NCBI GenBank assembly: GCA_030148335.1
Contig: JASBTQ010000025.1
Location: 1 to 64,000, forward strand
Reading direction: 5' to 3'
Length of the DNA: 64,000 nucleotides
Source: Allomuricauda sp.
GTDB taxonomy: Bacteria; Bacteroidota; Bacteroidia; Flavobacteriales; Flavobacteriaceae
In this document: in pieces, positions 1 to 8,257 of the stretch
Position numbering within the stretch: position 1 is the stretch's first letter
Layout: each line of letters begins with the position of its first letter
Program-made: the position numbers and the translations under genes
Notes under the pieces: generated by a model
Told to the model about the DNA's origin: nothing
Databases searched by the model: none
What the model saw: the letters and a program-made list of their open reading frames with translations, nothing else

Positions 1-198
1 AAATCCAATACCAGCGAACACGATTCCAATTCCGTTATCTCCGTTTTTATTCGCTAAATAAAGTCCAAATAGAACATAAATGATTGGTACGATTATTCGA
101 GAACGAAATCTTCTTTTTTTATGTAATTCAGATTTTGAAGAAGTATAAAGCTGATATTCTAAAAAATCCGAGTTTGTAAGTTGATAGTTTATAGTCAT
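1..198 (-). CDS. YcxB-like membrane protein, N-terminal part (runs off window)
   Basis: An ATG at 198 opens a frame that stays open to the first base of the window, so only about 66 residues are visible. They begin MTINYQLTNSDFLEYQLY, then a basic stretch (HKKRRFRSR), then a hydrophobic segment (IIVPIIYVLFGLYLA) and the start of a second one. This layout, an N-terminal LTxxDFLxYxL motif followed by a helical hairpin, is what I know from YcxB-like proteins, whose conserved domain follows the helices and would lie outside the window. The function of that family is not established. The start lies about 20 bases after the attC-like element at 210-348, as expected of a gene cassette. Confidence 0.55.
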   Translation of the reverse strand, partial: MTINYQLTNSDFLEYQLYTSSKSELHKKRRFRSRIIVPIIYVLFGLYLANKNGDNGIGIVFAGIGF

Positions 199-209
199 TT
201 CGTATTAAT

Positions 210-348
210 GGCAACGGCTTTGGCTATTGTTTCGGCGGGGTTAGGGCGGTCTGATTCGGCAAGTCCACCTGCGTGAGCAGGGTGGAAGCGAAGCGTGCGA
301 ATCAGCCAGCCTTGGAGCCGCCAGAATACAAAACTGTCAGCCGTGTTA
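210..348 (-). repeat. attC-like imperfect palindrome after higA
   Basis: This non-coding stretch folds into nested inverted repeats: ACGGCT (214-219) with AGCCGT (339-344), GGCGG (234-238) with CCGCC (318-322), CTGATTCG (251-258) with CGAATCAG (298-305), and CCACCTGC (265-272) with GCAGGGTGG (277-285, one bulge). Read on the minus strand it starts with TAACACGGCT and ends with AGCCGTTGCC, giving AAC and GTT at the tips as in integron attC sites. The 3' core GTTGCCA does not fit the GTTRRRY consensus, so recombination competence is doubtful. Similar elements follow small accessory genes in other Flavobacteriaceae, from memory. It lies between higA and the YcxB-like gene, all on the minus strand. 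Confidence 0.5.
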
Positions 349-410
349 TTTTATGTTTTAAAGATACATTTTTCAATTTAAACTTTTGCCCCGATGAATA
401 ATAGCCATTG

Positions 411-713
411 TTAGGCAACGTTTTTATTTTCGTATTTTTTGATTTCGTTTAATTCAGCTTGTTTTTCATCTCTTTCTTCTTCGATATCATAATCACCTTG
501 AAGTCCGAGCCAAAATTTGGCTGAGTTTCCAAAATATTTGCTTAATCTTAAGGCTGTGTCCGCAGTTATTCTACGTCTTCCTTTAAGGATTTCAGAAATT
601 CTTGTCTGTGGTATTTTCAAGTCCTTTGAAAGTCGGTAAGCCGAAATTTCGAGTGGCTCAAGAAATTCAAAGTTCAAAACTTCGCCAGGATGTACATTTG
701 CCAACTTTTCCAT
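411..713 (-). CDS. higA: HigA-type antitoxin, XRE family
   Basis: This 100-residue protein opens with the HigA/VapI signature ANVHPGEVLNFEFLEPL, then a helix-turn-helix at about residues 22-48 (ISAYRLSKDLKIPQTRISEILKGRRRI) and the conserved tail TALRLSKYFGNSAKFWLGLQ. In the HigBA family the antitoxin binds and neutralises the HigB ribonuclease and represses its own operon. It follows higB by 11 bases on the same strand; toxin-first order is typical of HigBA. A palindrome upstream of higB (1018-1030) could be its operator. The stop codon lies inside the sequence GCCTAAC, which resembles an attC core, so the pair may be a gene cassette. Confidence 0.9.
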   Translation of the reverse strand: MEKLANVHPGEVLNFEFLEPLEISAYRLSKDLKIPQTRISEILKGRRRITADTALRLSKYFGNSAKFWLGLQGDYDIEEERDEKQAELNEIKKYENKNVA

Positions 714-724
714 TTTGTTGTTTT

Positions 725-1006
725 TTAATGATAGTCAATTATTTCCACTTCGCTTGCGTTTGAGTTAGTCCATTTAAAAATGATTCGCCATTGTTTGTTT
801 ATCCGAATACTGTAAAAATCTTTTAACTTCCCAGAAAGTTTTTCAAGTCGGTTGGAAGGCGGAATCCTCAAATCAATAATATCTTGCGAGTTGTTCAGCA
901 TTCTCAATTTCCGACGTCCAGCGCTCTGGATTTCAACTGGCATTTTTTTAACTCGAATACCTTTCCAAATCAATTCGGTTTCTTTCGAACCAAATGAAAT
1001 AATCAT
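725..1006 (-). CDS. higB: HigB/RelE-type toxin
   Basis: This 93-residue protein carries the HigB core: RRKLRMLNNSQDIIDLRIPP, then NRLEKLSGKLKDFYSIRINKQWRIIFKW, ending in a beta strand (VEIIDYH). Proteins of this RelE-superfamily group cleave mRNA, usually at the ribosome, when their antitoxin is degraded. The family length is about 92 residues, so the gene is intact. It is the first gene of a two-gene operon with higA. The ATG at 1006 is preceded closely by a 13-bp palindrome and there is no obvious promoter consensus. The location next to an attC-like element suggests acquisition as a small mobile unit. Confidence 0.9.
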   Translation of the reverse strand: MIISFGSKETELIWKGIRVKKMPVEIQSAGRRKLRMLNNSQDIIDLRIPPSNRLEKLSGKLKDFYSIRINKQWRIIFKWTNSNASEVEIIDYH

Positions 1007-1017
1007 ACTTTTTCTTT

Positions 1018-1030
1018 ACGTTACTAACGT
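1018..1030. promoter_or_regulatory. Palindrome, candidate HigA operator
   Basis: ACGTTACTAACGT is a perfect 13-bp palindrome about one central base. It lies 12 bases upstream of the higB start codon, the position expected for an autoregulatory operator bound by a HigA dimer. That HigA binds here is inference. Confidence 0.4.
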
Positions 1031-1077
1031 CAAAAGTAAGTAAAAAATATGTTGTGACAAAATGGCTAAATCACCCA

Positions 1078-1842
1078 TCACAGCTCCCTGATCTTGATGT
1101 TTCGGAACCAGGCTTCAAAATACCAATCCTGAAGGGCTATCTTTCCTTGCGTATATTTTCCAAACTCCGGATGGTTCTTGAAATGGGTCGCGGCCACTTT
1201 TTCTTGCCACTCTGGCTTGGTAAAGTCTTGGACCGCCGTAAGTGTCCCGTTCAGGTAGAACTCCACTTTCCCATCCACTTGCTTGATGCGGGCTTCGTTC
1301 CATTGCCCGGATTTGGTGTCGGCCTCATTTTCCTGTGGCGAAAAAGCATAGAGACAACCTGATTTTTTGACCGCTACGTCTTGGTCCATATGGTCCGGGT
1401 CCAGAATCTGGTATTCTGGCCCACTTTGCCATGCAGCACCCAGTTCCGGTTTTTCCTGCACATTGATGAAGATGCCACTGTTGCCCCGACCCGAGATTTT
1501 CCATTCCAAGACCAATTCATAGTTTTCATAGGCCTTATCCGTGACCAAGTCCCCTTGCTGTTTGCTTTCATCTGTGGCATTGCAATAGAGTTCACCATTT
1601 TTGACCTCCCAGGCCAAATCGGCTCCCGGAGCATTGTAGAGGTGCCACCCATTCAGGGTCTTCCCATCAAAGAGCAGCTCCCACCCCTGCTCTTTTTCAA
1701 TATCGAGCAGTTGGTTGTGCGTTTCGTTTTCCAGGGCCACTTTTTTGGTGTGCCAAGTTTCAGGTTCCTGTTTCGGTTTGTCATTCTTGCAGGCCGTGAT
1801 CAAAAGAATGGAAATGACCGGGCCAAGAAATTTTAAGCGCAT
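1078..1842 (-). CDS. DUF1080 (3-keto-disaccharide hydrolase-like) lipoprotein
   Basis: This 254-residue protein has a lipoprotein signal peptide ending LLITAC (Cys18), so it should be lipid-anchored in the envelope. From about residue 50 it is a single DUF1080 domain: GWELLFDGKTLNGWHLY, then WEVKNGELYC, DFELVLEWKI-like SGRGNSGIFINVQE, GPEYQILD, and the closing strand GKIALQDWYFEAWFRNIKIREL. This concanavalin-like fold is named for 3-keto-disaccharide hydrolases and is common in polysaccharide-degrading Bacteroidota; the substrate here is unknown. It stands alone, with 71 bases to higB downstream of its stop and no partner gene. Confidence 0.85.
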   Translation of the reverse strand: MRLKFLGPVISILLITACKNDKPKQEPETWHTKKVALENETHNQLLDIEKEQGWELLFDGKTLNGWHLYNAPGADLAWEVKNGELYCNATDESKQQGDLVTDKAYENYELVLEWKISGRGNSGIFINVQEKPELGAAWQSGPEYQILDPDHMDQDVAVKKSGCLYAFSPQENEADTKSGQWNEARIKQVDGKVEFYLNGTLTAVQDFTKPEWQEKVAATHFKNHPEFGKYTQGKIALQDWYFEAWFRNIKIREL

Positions 1843-2006
1843 GTTTTTTGGTTTTCAATTGTTTTGGTACTGGCTAAAGATACTCAAATTGCGACATACG
1901 ATTCTTCTGTTGATGAAAATGAAGCTGTTCATAACATCGTTGACAATTATTGTGAATTGAAAAAGTATAGCCTTTTTGAATATGTAACTTTAATAAAACT
2001 TCAGCC

Positions 2007-2420
2007 ATGGATTCACGATCCAAGAGTCTTTTGGACATTCGTCCGGACGTTAAACAGTCACATTTTAATAGCGAAATGGGTTTTGATGAACGCTTTCAGA
2101 ACCAAACTTTACGGCCTGTGATCAAAATTCAGAACGATTTGCTGATCGAGGCTTTCAAAAACTATGTGGGGAAACACAAAGGTGTTTTTTATGACCTCCC
2201 CCTTGAAAAAAAGCTCCAGTACATCGAAAGGGCCATCCAAAAGGACATCAAATTCAGGAACTCGTTAAAAGGAATGGTCATTGGCCAGTTTACCGTTGAG
2301 GAATACCGGGACTATATTTCCAATTCTTCAGCGCTGAACAAGCGGATGATGAACATGGTGATCGAGCGGTTGAAGGACCAAGTGCAGCTTCTGGACCACG
2401 AAGTCCTCTTACAGCACTGA
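2007..2420 (+). CDS. Conserved Flavobacteriaceae protein, function unknown
   Basis: This 137-residue soluble protein is rich in charged residues and predicted helices. Its most distinctive parts are FQNQTLRPVIKIQNDLLIEAFKNY, KKLQYIERAIQKDIKFRNSLKGMVIGQFT and SSALNKRMMNMVIERLK. I remember close relatives across Flavobacteriaceae, some labelled glyoxalase, but I see no glyoxalase metal-binding motif and would not transfer that name. It has no signal peptide or membrane segment. The end overlaps the convergent DUF2461 gene by 12 bases. Confidence 0.75.
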   Translation: MDSRSKSLLDIRPDVKQSHFNSEMGFDERFQNQTLRPVIKIQNDLLIEAFKNYVGKHKGVFYDLPLEKKLQYIERAIQKDIKFRNSLKGMVIGQFTVEEYRDYISNSSALNKRMMNMVIERLKDQVQLLDHEVLLQH

Positions 2421-3089
2421 TTCCCCGTTCAGGTTGGTGGTGAGGATATTGCTCATCAGGTCAAAATAGGGCCGGATGGCACGATAGGATTTGTCCACTT
2501 CCTCCAAAAAAGAACCCGACAACACTTCCTTGTCCGTAAAATTACGGACAAAGATGAACTGCTTGAGCTTGATGAGGTCGATATCGGGGTGTTCCTTGTC
2601 AAAGCCTTTGGGCATGGTCTTTAAGGCATCTCCCTGCAAATCGCCCCAAATGGCTTTCAGTGATTTGTCATTGATAGTCTTCTTGAACTCCTCTGCATCC
2701 ATTTCCAATTCTTTTCGGATCCTGAACAAATCTTCCTTGTTCGGGTCCCAAAATCCGGTGGCCAGAAAAGACCCTCCGGGCTTCAAATGGATGTAATACC
2801 CGCCTCGCAGATGGGCTCCCAATCTGGAAAAGGACGCGGCCAAATGCGTCTTGTAGGGAGTTTTGTCTTTGGAGAAGCGCACATCTCGATAAATGCGGAA
2901 CATTTTCATTTTTTCGATTTCGTCATGATGGCTCAACTTGTCCTTTACCGCCTCAAAAAAGGATTTGACTGCTGTTTCATGGGATTTGAAAGTGGCCTTG
3001 TTGGCCTCGAACCACTCCTTATTGTTGTTCTTTTCCAGTTCTTTCAAAAAATCGAAAGTCGCTTTGGAAATAGCGATATGATCAACCAT
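2409..3089 (-). CDS. DUF2461 family protein
   Basis: This is a member of the DUF2461 (TIGR02453) family, of unknown function. Family features seen are FDFLKELEKNNNKEWFEANK near the N terminus, MFRIYRDVRFSKDKTPYKTH in the middle and GGYYIHLKPGGSFLATGFW. I chose the ATG at 3089 (MVDHIAISKATFDFL) because the family normally begins just before that block; an in-frame ATG at 3140 would add 17 residues that do not look conserved. The protein is then about 226 residues, normal for the family. It is convergent with the preceding small gene and divergent from cysE. Confidence 0.85.
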   Translation of the reverse strand: MVDHIAISKATFDFLKELEKNNNKEWFEANKATFKSHETAVKSFFEAVKDKLSHHDEIEKMKMFRIYRDVRFSKDKTPYKTHLAASFSRLGAHLRGGYYIHLKPGGSFLATGFWDPNKEDLFRIRKELEMDAEEFKKTINDKSLKAIWGDLQGDALKTMPKGFDKEHPDIDLIKLKQFIFVRNFTDKEVLSGSFLEEVDKSYRAIRPYFDLMSNILTTNLNGESVL

Positions 3090-3181
3090 ATGTCGATAAT
3101 ATGTTATTTTTAAACTAAAGTTAGTTTTTTCTATCTGCATATGGTAAGGATTTATCTAATTTTAAGACAACAAAGTGCAGT

Positions 3182-3973
3182 ATGGACAAGAAAAAAATAA
3201 TTTCGGAACTGAATCGGCACAAAAAGCTCCCTTATCTGGATTTCAGACTGAAACAAGAGACCGAAGATTTCACAGATACCCTTTTTTATACCCTTTTTGA
3301 TTCCAACACCCCTGTGGCGGTGAATTTGGAACTATTGGAAAAAAAATTCAACGACTTATTAGACATGGCCTGCTGGGAACTCGAAAGGCCCAACAATGAA
3401 TTGTGGGACGAATATGTTTCCCATTTGCCTGAGATTTTGGAAAAACTGAACTTGGATGCTGAGGCAATCTTGAATTGTGATCCCGCTTCACTGTCCCTTC
3501 AGGAAATCTATATGGCCTACCCAGGCTTCTATGCCATTGCCATTTACCGATTGGCCCATGAGCTATATGTACAGGGCGTGCCGTTGATTCCCCGATTAAT
3601 GACCGAATACGCACATAGGCAGACCGGTGTGGACATCAATCCGGGAGCCAAGATTGGAAAATCGTTTTTCATCGATCATGCCACAGGTGTGGTCATTGGT
3701 GAAACGGCAATCATCCACGATAATGTAAAAATATATCAGGGAGTGACACTAGGGGCCCTATATGTGGCCAAAAATCTGGAGAAGACGAAAAGGCATCCCA
3801 CGATAAAAAACAATGTCACCATCTATGCCAATGCCACCATTTTGGGAGGCGATACGGTGGTGGGCGAAAACTCCATTATCGGGGGAAATGCATGGATCAC
3901 TTCTTCTGTACCCCCCAATTCAAAGGTTTACCATACACCCGAAATCAAAATAAAGACGAGCCCCAATGTCTAA
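3182..3973 (+). CDS. cysE: Serine O-acetyltransferase
   Basis: This 263-residue enzyme transfers acetyl from acetyl-CoA to L-serine, giving O-acetylserine for cysteine synthesis. The N-terminal half is helical (serine acetyltransferase N domain) and contains [20 protein letters not shown]. From about residue 145 it is a left-handed beta helix of hexapeptide repeats, with the catalytic-loop sequence [31 protein letters not shown]. The gene overlaps cysM by 8 bases, so the two are translationally coupled and together make cysteine from serine. It is the longer EpsC-like form common in Bacteroidota. Confidence 0.93.
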   Translation: MDKKKIISELNRHKKLPYLDFRLKQETEDFTDTLFYTLFDSNTPVAVNLELLEKKFNDLLDMACWELERPNNELWDEYVSHLPEILEKLNLDAEAILNCDPASLSLQEIYMAYPGFYAIAIYRLAHELYVQGVPLIPRLMTEYAHRQTGVDINPGAKIGKSFFIDHATGVVIGETAIIHDNVKIYQGVTLGALYVAKNLEKTKRHPTIKNNVTIYANATILGGDTVVGENSIIGGNAWITSSVPPNSKVYHTPEIKIKTSPNV

Positions 3974-4850
3974 AACCATTTTGGACCTTATCGGCAATAC
4001 ACCTTTGGTGGAGGCCAAGGTATTGAACACCAATCCCAATGTAAAAGTACTTTTTAAGCTTGAGGGCAATAATCCCGGTGGAAGTGTCAAGGATAGGCCC
4101 GCTTATAACATGATCAAGAGCGGTCTGGAACGAGGGGATTTTTCCAAGGACTCCAAATTGATCGAGGCCACCAGCGGAAACACGGGGATTGGACTGGCGA
4201 TGATCGCTAGCCTTTTTGGATTGGACATTGAGTTGGTGATGCCCGAAAACTCGACCAAGGAACGAGTTCAGACCATGCGTGCTTATGGCGCCAAAGTAAC
4301 CTTGACACCTGCTGATGTGGGCATTGAGGGAGCCCGTGATTATGCCGAGGCCAAAGTAGCGAATGAAGGGTACATCATGATGAACCAGTTTTCCAATGAG
4401 GACAATTGGAAGGCCCACTACAAAACCACTGGCCCTGAAATTTGGAGGGACACCGATGGGCAGATTACCCATTTTGTGTCGAGCATGGGAACCACAGGCA
4501 CTATTATGGGAACTTCTACCTTTTTGAAGGAAATGAATCCGGACATCCAGATTGTGGGCGTGCAGCCTACGGACGATTCCAAAATTCCTGGGATCCGCAA
4601 ATGGCCAGAGGAATATCTTCCCAAAATATTCAATCCGCAAAAAGTGGACACCGTAATGGAGGTCAGTGAAGCGGATGCCGCGCTCATGGCGAAGAAATTG
4701 GCCAAAGAAGAAGGGATTTTTGCCGGGATGAGCAGTGGCGGTGCAGCTACCGTGGCCTTCAGGTTGGCCGAGACTTTGGAGCGTGGTACCATTGTTTCCA
4801 TTGTATGTGACCGTGGGGACAGATACCTTTCTTCGGACCTTTTTGATTAA
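3966..4850 (+). CDS. cysM: Cysteine synthase (O-acetylserine sulfhydrylase)
   Basis: This PLP enzyme condenses O-acetylserine with sulfide to give cysteine. The 294-residue sequence has the PLP lysine Lys42 in [12 protein letters not shown], the substrate loop TSGNTG (69-74), the [17 protein letters not shown] glycine-rich loop and the C-terminal [15 protein letters not shown]. The short length and lack of a C-terminal extension favour the CysM branch over CysK. It starts inside the end of cysE, and that overlap indicates coordinated production of both cysteine pathway enzymes. Confidence 0.93.
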   Translation: MSKTILDLIGNTPLVEAKVLNTNPNVKVLFKLEGNNPGGSVKDRPAYNMIKSGLERGDFSKDSKLIEATSGNTGIGLAMIASLFGLDIELVMPENSTKERVQTMRAYGAKVTLTPADVGIEGARDYAEAKVANEGYIMMNQFSNEDNWKAHYKTTGPEIWRDTDGQITHFVSSMGTTGTIMGTSTFLKEMNPDIQIVGVQPTDDSKIPGIRKWPEEYLPKIFNPQKVDTVMEVSEADAALMAKKLAKEEGIFAGMSSGGAATVAFRLAETLERGTIVSIVCDRGDRYLSSDLFD

Positions 4851-5003
4851 AGGGCCTACTCGTTTTACTATCATATATTTGGGGTTTCATATCAGATTTT
4901 TCTGATTATCCAACATTGCCAGCTATTCATCGATCTGTTTAAAATAATGTCATTTCAAACCTCGTTCTTTATGTCAAATTAGAGTCCCAAATCTCAGTTT
5001 GAT

Positions 5004-5486
5004 ATGAATACAATTTCAAAAATCATCACCTGGAAAAGAAACATACTGGCCTCCTTGGCCGTTTTGTTGGTCTTGATCGTATTGGACTTTTATGGTGTGT
5101 ATACCAACAAGTTCTATTTCCTAAAAGCCGATAACTATATATTTCCCGTTTTGGCTTCCGTGCACCTATTGTACCTGTATGTGGTATGGTTCAAAATTTC
5201 GGAGGGAGAGCTTCCCGATCCCAAAATGCGGAACATCGAGTATGTACTCTATGTGATCATGATTGTGTATGTGTTCAAGATCTATGATAGTGCCCAAGTC
5301 CTTGGCTCGGTGAAATATTATGAAGCACATGTCATTCCCGCGACTTTCAAACCAGTGGCAACCCTGACGTTGGTGCTGTACAGTATCCTGCCCATATTGA
5401 CGATATATACCTTCTGGCTCAGAAGGCGATATGTTGGCTTGTACAATTTTGAAAATTACAACGACAACCTCAATATTTGGCAATAA
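5004..5486 (+). CDS. Four-helix inner-membrane protein, function unknown
   Basis: This 160-residue protein has about four hydrophobic segments: residues 14-30 (ASLAVLLVLIVLDFYGV), 43-63 (YIFPVLASVHLLYLYVVWF), 80-95 (YVLYVIMIVYVFKIY) and 117-140 (PVATLTLVLYSILPILTIYTFWL). The C-terminal tail is acidic and asparagine-rich. I do not recognise a family. It is 153 bases after cysM, and its end is 8 bases from the convergent AAA ATPase gene, so it is probably a single-gene unit. Confidence 0.7.
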   Translation: MNTISKIITWKRNILASLAVLLVLIVLDFYGVYTNKFYFLKADNYIFPVLASVHLLYLYVVWFKISEGELPDPKMRNIEYVLYVIMIVYVFKIYDSAQVLGSVKYYEAHVIPATFKPVATLTLVLYSILPILTIYTFWLRRRYVGLYNFENYNDNLNIWQ

Positions 5487-5494
5487 GAAGCCTT

Positions 5495-6964
5495 CTACAG
5501 CCCTCGGATATAGCTTCCGTACATATCCTTGAATTGAAATCCTTGAACAAACCGGTGTTTGCTCAATTTGTTGTGGGCCACCAAGCCCCAAAGTAATACC
5601 TCTTTCAAGAAATAGGAATCCTCTTTGGAGGTTTCAGGTCGATATTCCTTGATCAAATTGTTGAGCGGAGCAATGCCATCCAATTTACTTCGATAAGCGG
5701 CATCGGTGTCATCATCCAAAAGATCGAACCCTTCCCCTTCAAAAAACCAGCTGATCAACTCATCGTATTCTGTTTGGGCATCTTTGCGTTGGAGCTTGTC
5801 TATCTTGGGGAAATATTCGGAAAAGAGTGATTTTATGGCTTCCTCGATCAAGGTTTCGGCAACAAAGCCTGCCCCCTCCTGTTCTCCTTCATACACCAGT
5901 TCAATTTTTCCGGTGATGGATGGGATTACGCCCATGAAATCGCTCAGGCGGACCGCGGTTTGGGTATCCCCGGCCAACACGGCCCTGCGCTCGGCAGTAC
6001 TCAAGAGGTTTTCAAAAGCGGTGATGCTCATACGGGCACTCACGCCACTTTTGGCATCCACATATTCACTTTTTCTGGCCTCAAAACTGATCTGTTCCAA
6101 TACATCCATGGCAATCTCTGGCACATAGATCTTGTCCGACTGTCGTTGGTCCAACTTTGCTTCCTGTTTGGTGATTTTTTTAGCAATGTCCACACTTTCG
6201 GGATAATGCGTCAAAATCTGCGAACCGATCCTATCCTTCAATGGGGTCACGATGCTCCCCCTGTTGGTATAATCTTCGGGGTTGGCCGTAAACACAAACT
6301 GCATGTCCAGCGGCAATCGCAATTTAAACCCACGGATCTGGATGTCACCTTCCTGCAAAATATTGAACAGAGCGACTTGGATCCTGGCTTGAAGGTCGGG
6401 CAATTCATTGATGACAAAAATGCAACGGTTGGCCCTGGGGATCATCCCGAAATGGATCACACGGTCATCGGCATAGGACAGCTTCAGATTGGCCGCTTTT
6501 ATAGGGTCCACATCCCCGATCAGGTCGGCCACGGTAACATCCGGCGTGGCCAATTTTTCATAAAAACGCTCGTTTCTATGGACCCATTCAATTGGGGTGT
6601 TGTCCCCTTTTTCCTTGATGAGTTCCACTGCAAATCTGGAAATGGGTTTCAAAGGGTCATCATGCACTTCGGAACCGGAAACGATGGGCATCCATTCGTC
6701 CAACAACTGCACCATCAAACGGGCCAGTCGTGTCTTGGCCTGTCCCCGAAGCCCCAAAAGATTGATGTTGTGTCGTGATAGAATGGCGCGTTCCAACTCT
6801 GGGATCACGGAGTTTTCATAACCCCATACGCCCTCGAACACTTCTTCTTTCTTGGAAATCTTGGCCAATAGGTTTTCACGCAATTCATCTTTGATGCTCC
6901 TGCTTTTGTAACCAGCAGATTTCAATTCACCTAAGGTCTTTATGTTGGTATGATCCAATTTCAT
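5495..6964 (-). CDS. MoxR/magnesium chelatase-type AAA+ ATPase
   Basis: This 489-residue AAA+ ATPase resembles magnesium chelatase subunit I. Walker A is LLGLRGQAKTRLARL, and the Walker B region reads CIFVINELPDLQARIQVALFNILQEGDIQIRG split over the ATPase core; it has Asn where Asp is usual, but the catalytic Glu is kept. Sensor motif FTANPEDYTNRGSIVTPLKDRIG follows. I chose the ATG at 6964 rather than an upstream frame extension to 7015, because it leaves 7 bases after the VWA stop and gives the family-like start MKLDHTNIKTLGELKSAG. ATPases of this kind work with a VWA protein as a chaperone-like pair, and the partner is directly upstream. Confidence 0.85.
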   Translation of the reverse strand: MKLDHTNIKTLGELKSAGYKSRSIKDELRENLLAKISKKEEVFEGVWGYENSVIPELERAILSRHNINLLGLRGQAKTRLARLMVQLLDEWMPIVSGSEVHDDPLKPISRFAVELIKEKGDNTPIEWVHRNERFYEKLATPDVTVADLIGDVDPIKAANLKLSYADDRVIHFGMIPRANRCIFVINELPDLQARIQVALFNILQEGDIQIRGFKLRLPLDMQFVFTANPEDYTNRGSIVTPLKDRIGSQILTHYPESVDIAKKITKQEAKLDQRQSDKIYVPEIAMDVLEQISFEARKSEYVDAKSGVSARMSITAFENLLSTAERRAVLAGDTQTAVRLSDFMGVIPSITGKIELVYEGEQEGAGFVAETLIEEAIKSLFSEYFPKIDKLQRKDAQTEYDELISWFFEGEGFDLLDDDTDAAYRSKLDGIAPLNNLIKEYRPETSKEDSYFLKEVLLWGLVAHNKLSKHRFVQGFQFKDMYGSYIRGL

Positions 6965-6971
6965 GTGGTCT

Positions 6972-8135
6972 TTATCCTTTAATTCTTCGTTTTCTGTTCT
7001 GTTCGTAATCTTCAAATATCATTTCGCCCAATCCCTTCAGCCCTGTGTAAAAGGCCTTGCCTTTATTGGCCTTGGTAAATTCCTGCACAAATTGCATCAG
7101 GTAAGGGTCTTCGGCAATCATAAAGGTGGTTATGGGGATGTGAAGTTTTCTGGCCTGTTGGGCCATCGCATAACATTTTTCCACAATATAGTCATCCAGC
7201 CCCACACTGTTCTTGTAATAATCCCCGTTGGGAAGCCTCAAACATGAAGGCTTTCCGTCGGTGATCATAAAAATCTGTTTGTTGGTGTTCCGTTTTCTGC
7301 GGAGCATGTCCATGGCCAATTGAAGTCCGGCCACCGTATTGGTGTGATAGGGCCCCACCCTCAAGTAGGGTAAATCCTTTATGGGAATGGGCCAGGCATC
7401 GTTCCCGAAGACCAAAATATCCAAGGTATCCTTTGGATAACGGGTGGTGATGAGTTCTGCCAGTGCCATGGCCACTTTTTTGGCCGGGGTGATGCGGTCT
7501 TCTCCATAAAGGATCATACTGTGGCTGATATCGATCATCAGTACAGTGCTCATCTGTGCCTTGTACTGGGTGTCCTCGACCACTAGGTCTTCCTCACTCA
7601 AGGAGAAATTGTCCAATCCGTGGTTCACTTGTGCATTCCGAAGGCTTTCCGTCATTGAAATGTGTTCCAGGGAATCCCCAAAACGGTATTCCCGAAACTC
7701 TCCTGTATGCTCATCTCCCCTGCCCGATTTTCCGGTCTTGTGGTTGCCGGAGCCACTTCTTTTGATTTTTCCAAAGATTTGATCCAAGGCACGCTGGCGC
7801 AACATGCGTTCCAGTTTGGCCGTAATGGAAAGGTTTCCGCCACCGCCTTTTTCATCACCTTCTTCCCCCTCACCGCCTTTTTCGCCATCCATGTCAAATT
7901 CTTCACGGATGTATCCCTTGGCCTTGAGGTCTTCTATAAAATCGTCGATGGTGTAATCGTCATCGGTAAGCTCATATTCCTTGTCCAATTCTCGGAGCCA
8001 GTCTAAGGCTTCCTCCACATCACCCGAGGTGTGTGTGACAAGTTCCTGAAAAATCTCGAAGAGTTTTTCGAACGGGGTTTGATCTGGAGCTTCGTAGGTA
8101 GTAAAACGAAATCCTTTTCTTGTGTTCATAGCCAT
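6972..8135 (-). CDS. VWA domain protein, partner of the AAA+ ATPase
   Basis: The C-terminal half of this roughly 387-residue cytosolic protein is a von Willebrand factor A domain. The MIDAS metal site is intact: VLMIDISHSM supplies DxSxS, and FMITDGKPSCL supplies the later Asp. The N-terminal half is acidic, with glycine- and glutamate-rich linkers (GEKGGEGEEGDEKGGGG). The start is either the ATG at 8135 or the one at 8129. It is the first gene of a two-gene unit with the MoxR-type ATPase. Such pairs are known in metal insertion and protein-complex activation, but the client cannot be read here. Confidence 0.85.
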   Translation of the reverse strand: MAMNTRKGFRFTTYEAPDQTPFEKLFEIFQELVTHTSGDVEEALDWLRELDKEYELTDDDYTIDDFIEDLKAKGYIREEFDMDGEKGGEGEEGDEKGGGGNLSITAKLERMLRQRALDQIFGKIKRSGSGNHKTGKSGRGDEHTGEFREYRFGDSLEHISMTESLRNAQVNHGLDNFSLSEEDLVVEDTQYKAQMSTVLMIDISHSMILYGEDRITPAKKVAMALAELITTRYPKDTLDILVFGNDAWPIPIKDLPYLRVGPYHTNTVAGLQLAMDMLRRKRNTNKQIFMITDGKPSCLRLPNGDYYKNSVGLDDYIVEKCYAMAQQARKLHIPITTFMIAEDPYLMQFVQEFTKANKGKAFYTGLKGLGEMIFEDYEQNRKRRIKG

Positions 8136-8197
8136 CACATAAAATTAAGACTTTTCTAGGTATGGGCCGTTCCTTTAGAAAAATCTTAACGCAGGCA

Positions 8198-8232
8198 TAA
8201 AAAAGCGCCGGACCCTAGGAACCCGACGCTTC
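8198..8232 (-). terminator. Rho-independent terminator of the TonB receptor operon
   Basis: The stem pairs 8203-8211 with 8223-8231 with one mismatch, and on the minus strand it is followed by a run of six T. It lies 26 bases after the DUF4249 stop codon, ending the TonB receptor-DUF4249 transcript. Confidence 0.75.
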
Positions 8233-8257
8233 GGCATCAAGCCAACCTAAATCATTT

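Noticed and set aside
1054..1836. Open frames on the plus strand opposite the DUF1080 gene
   Set aside because: They are antisense shadows; the minus-strand frame encodes a full recognisable domain with a lipoprotein signal.
2007..2420. Glyoxalase name for the 137-residue protein
   Set aside because: No vicinal oxygen chelate fold motif or metal ligands can be seen; the label is only remembered from databases.
3945..4874. 309-codon frame on the minus strand opposite cysM
   Set aside because: It lies entirely opposite a clear cysteine synthase and has no recognisable motif.
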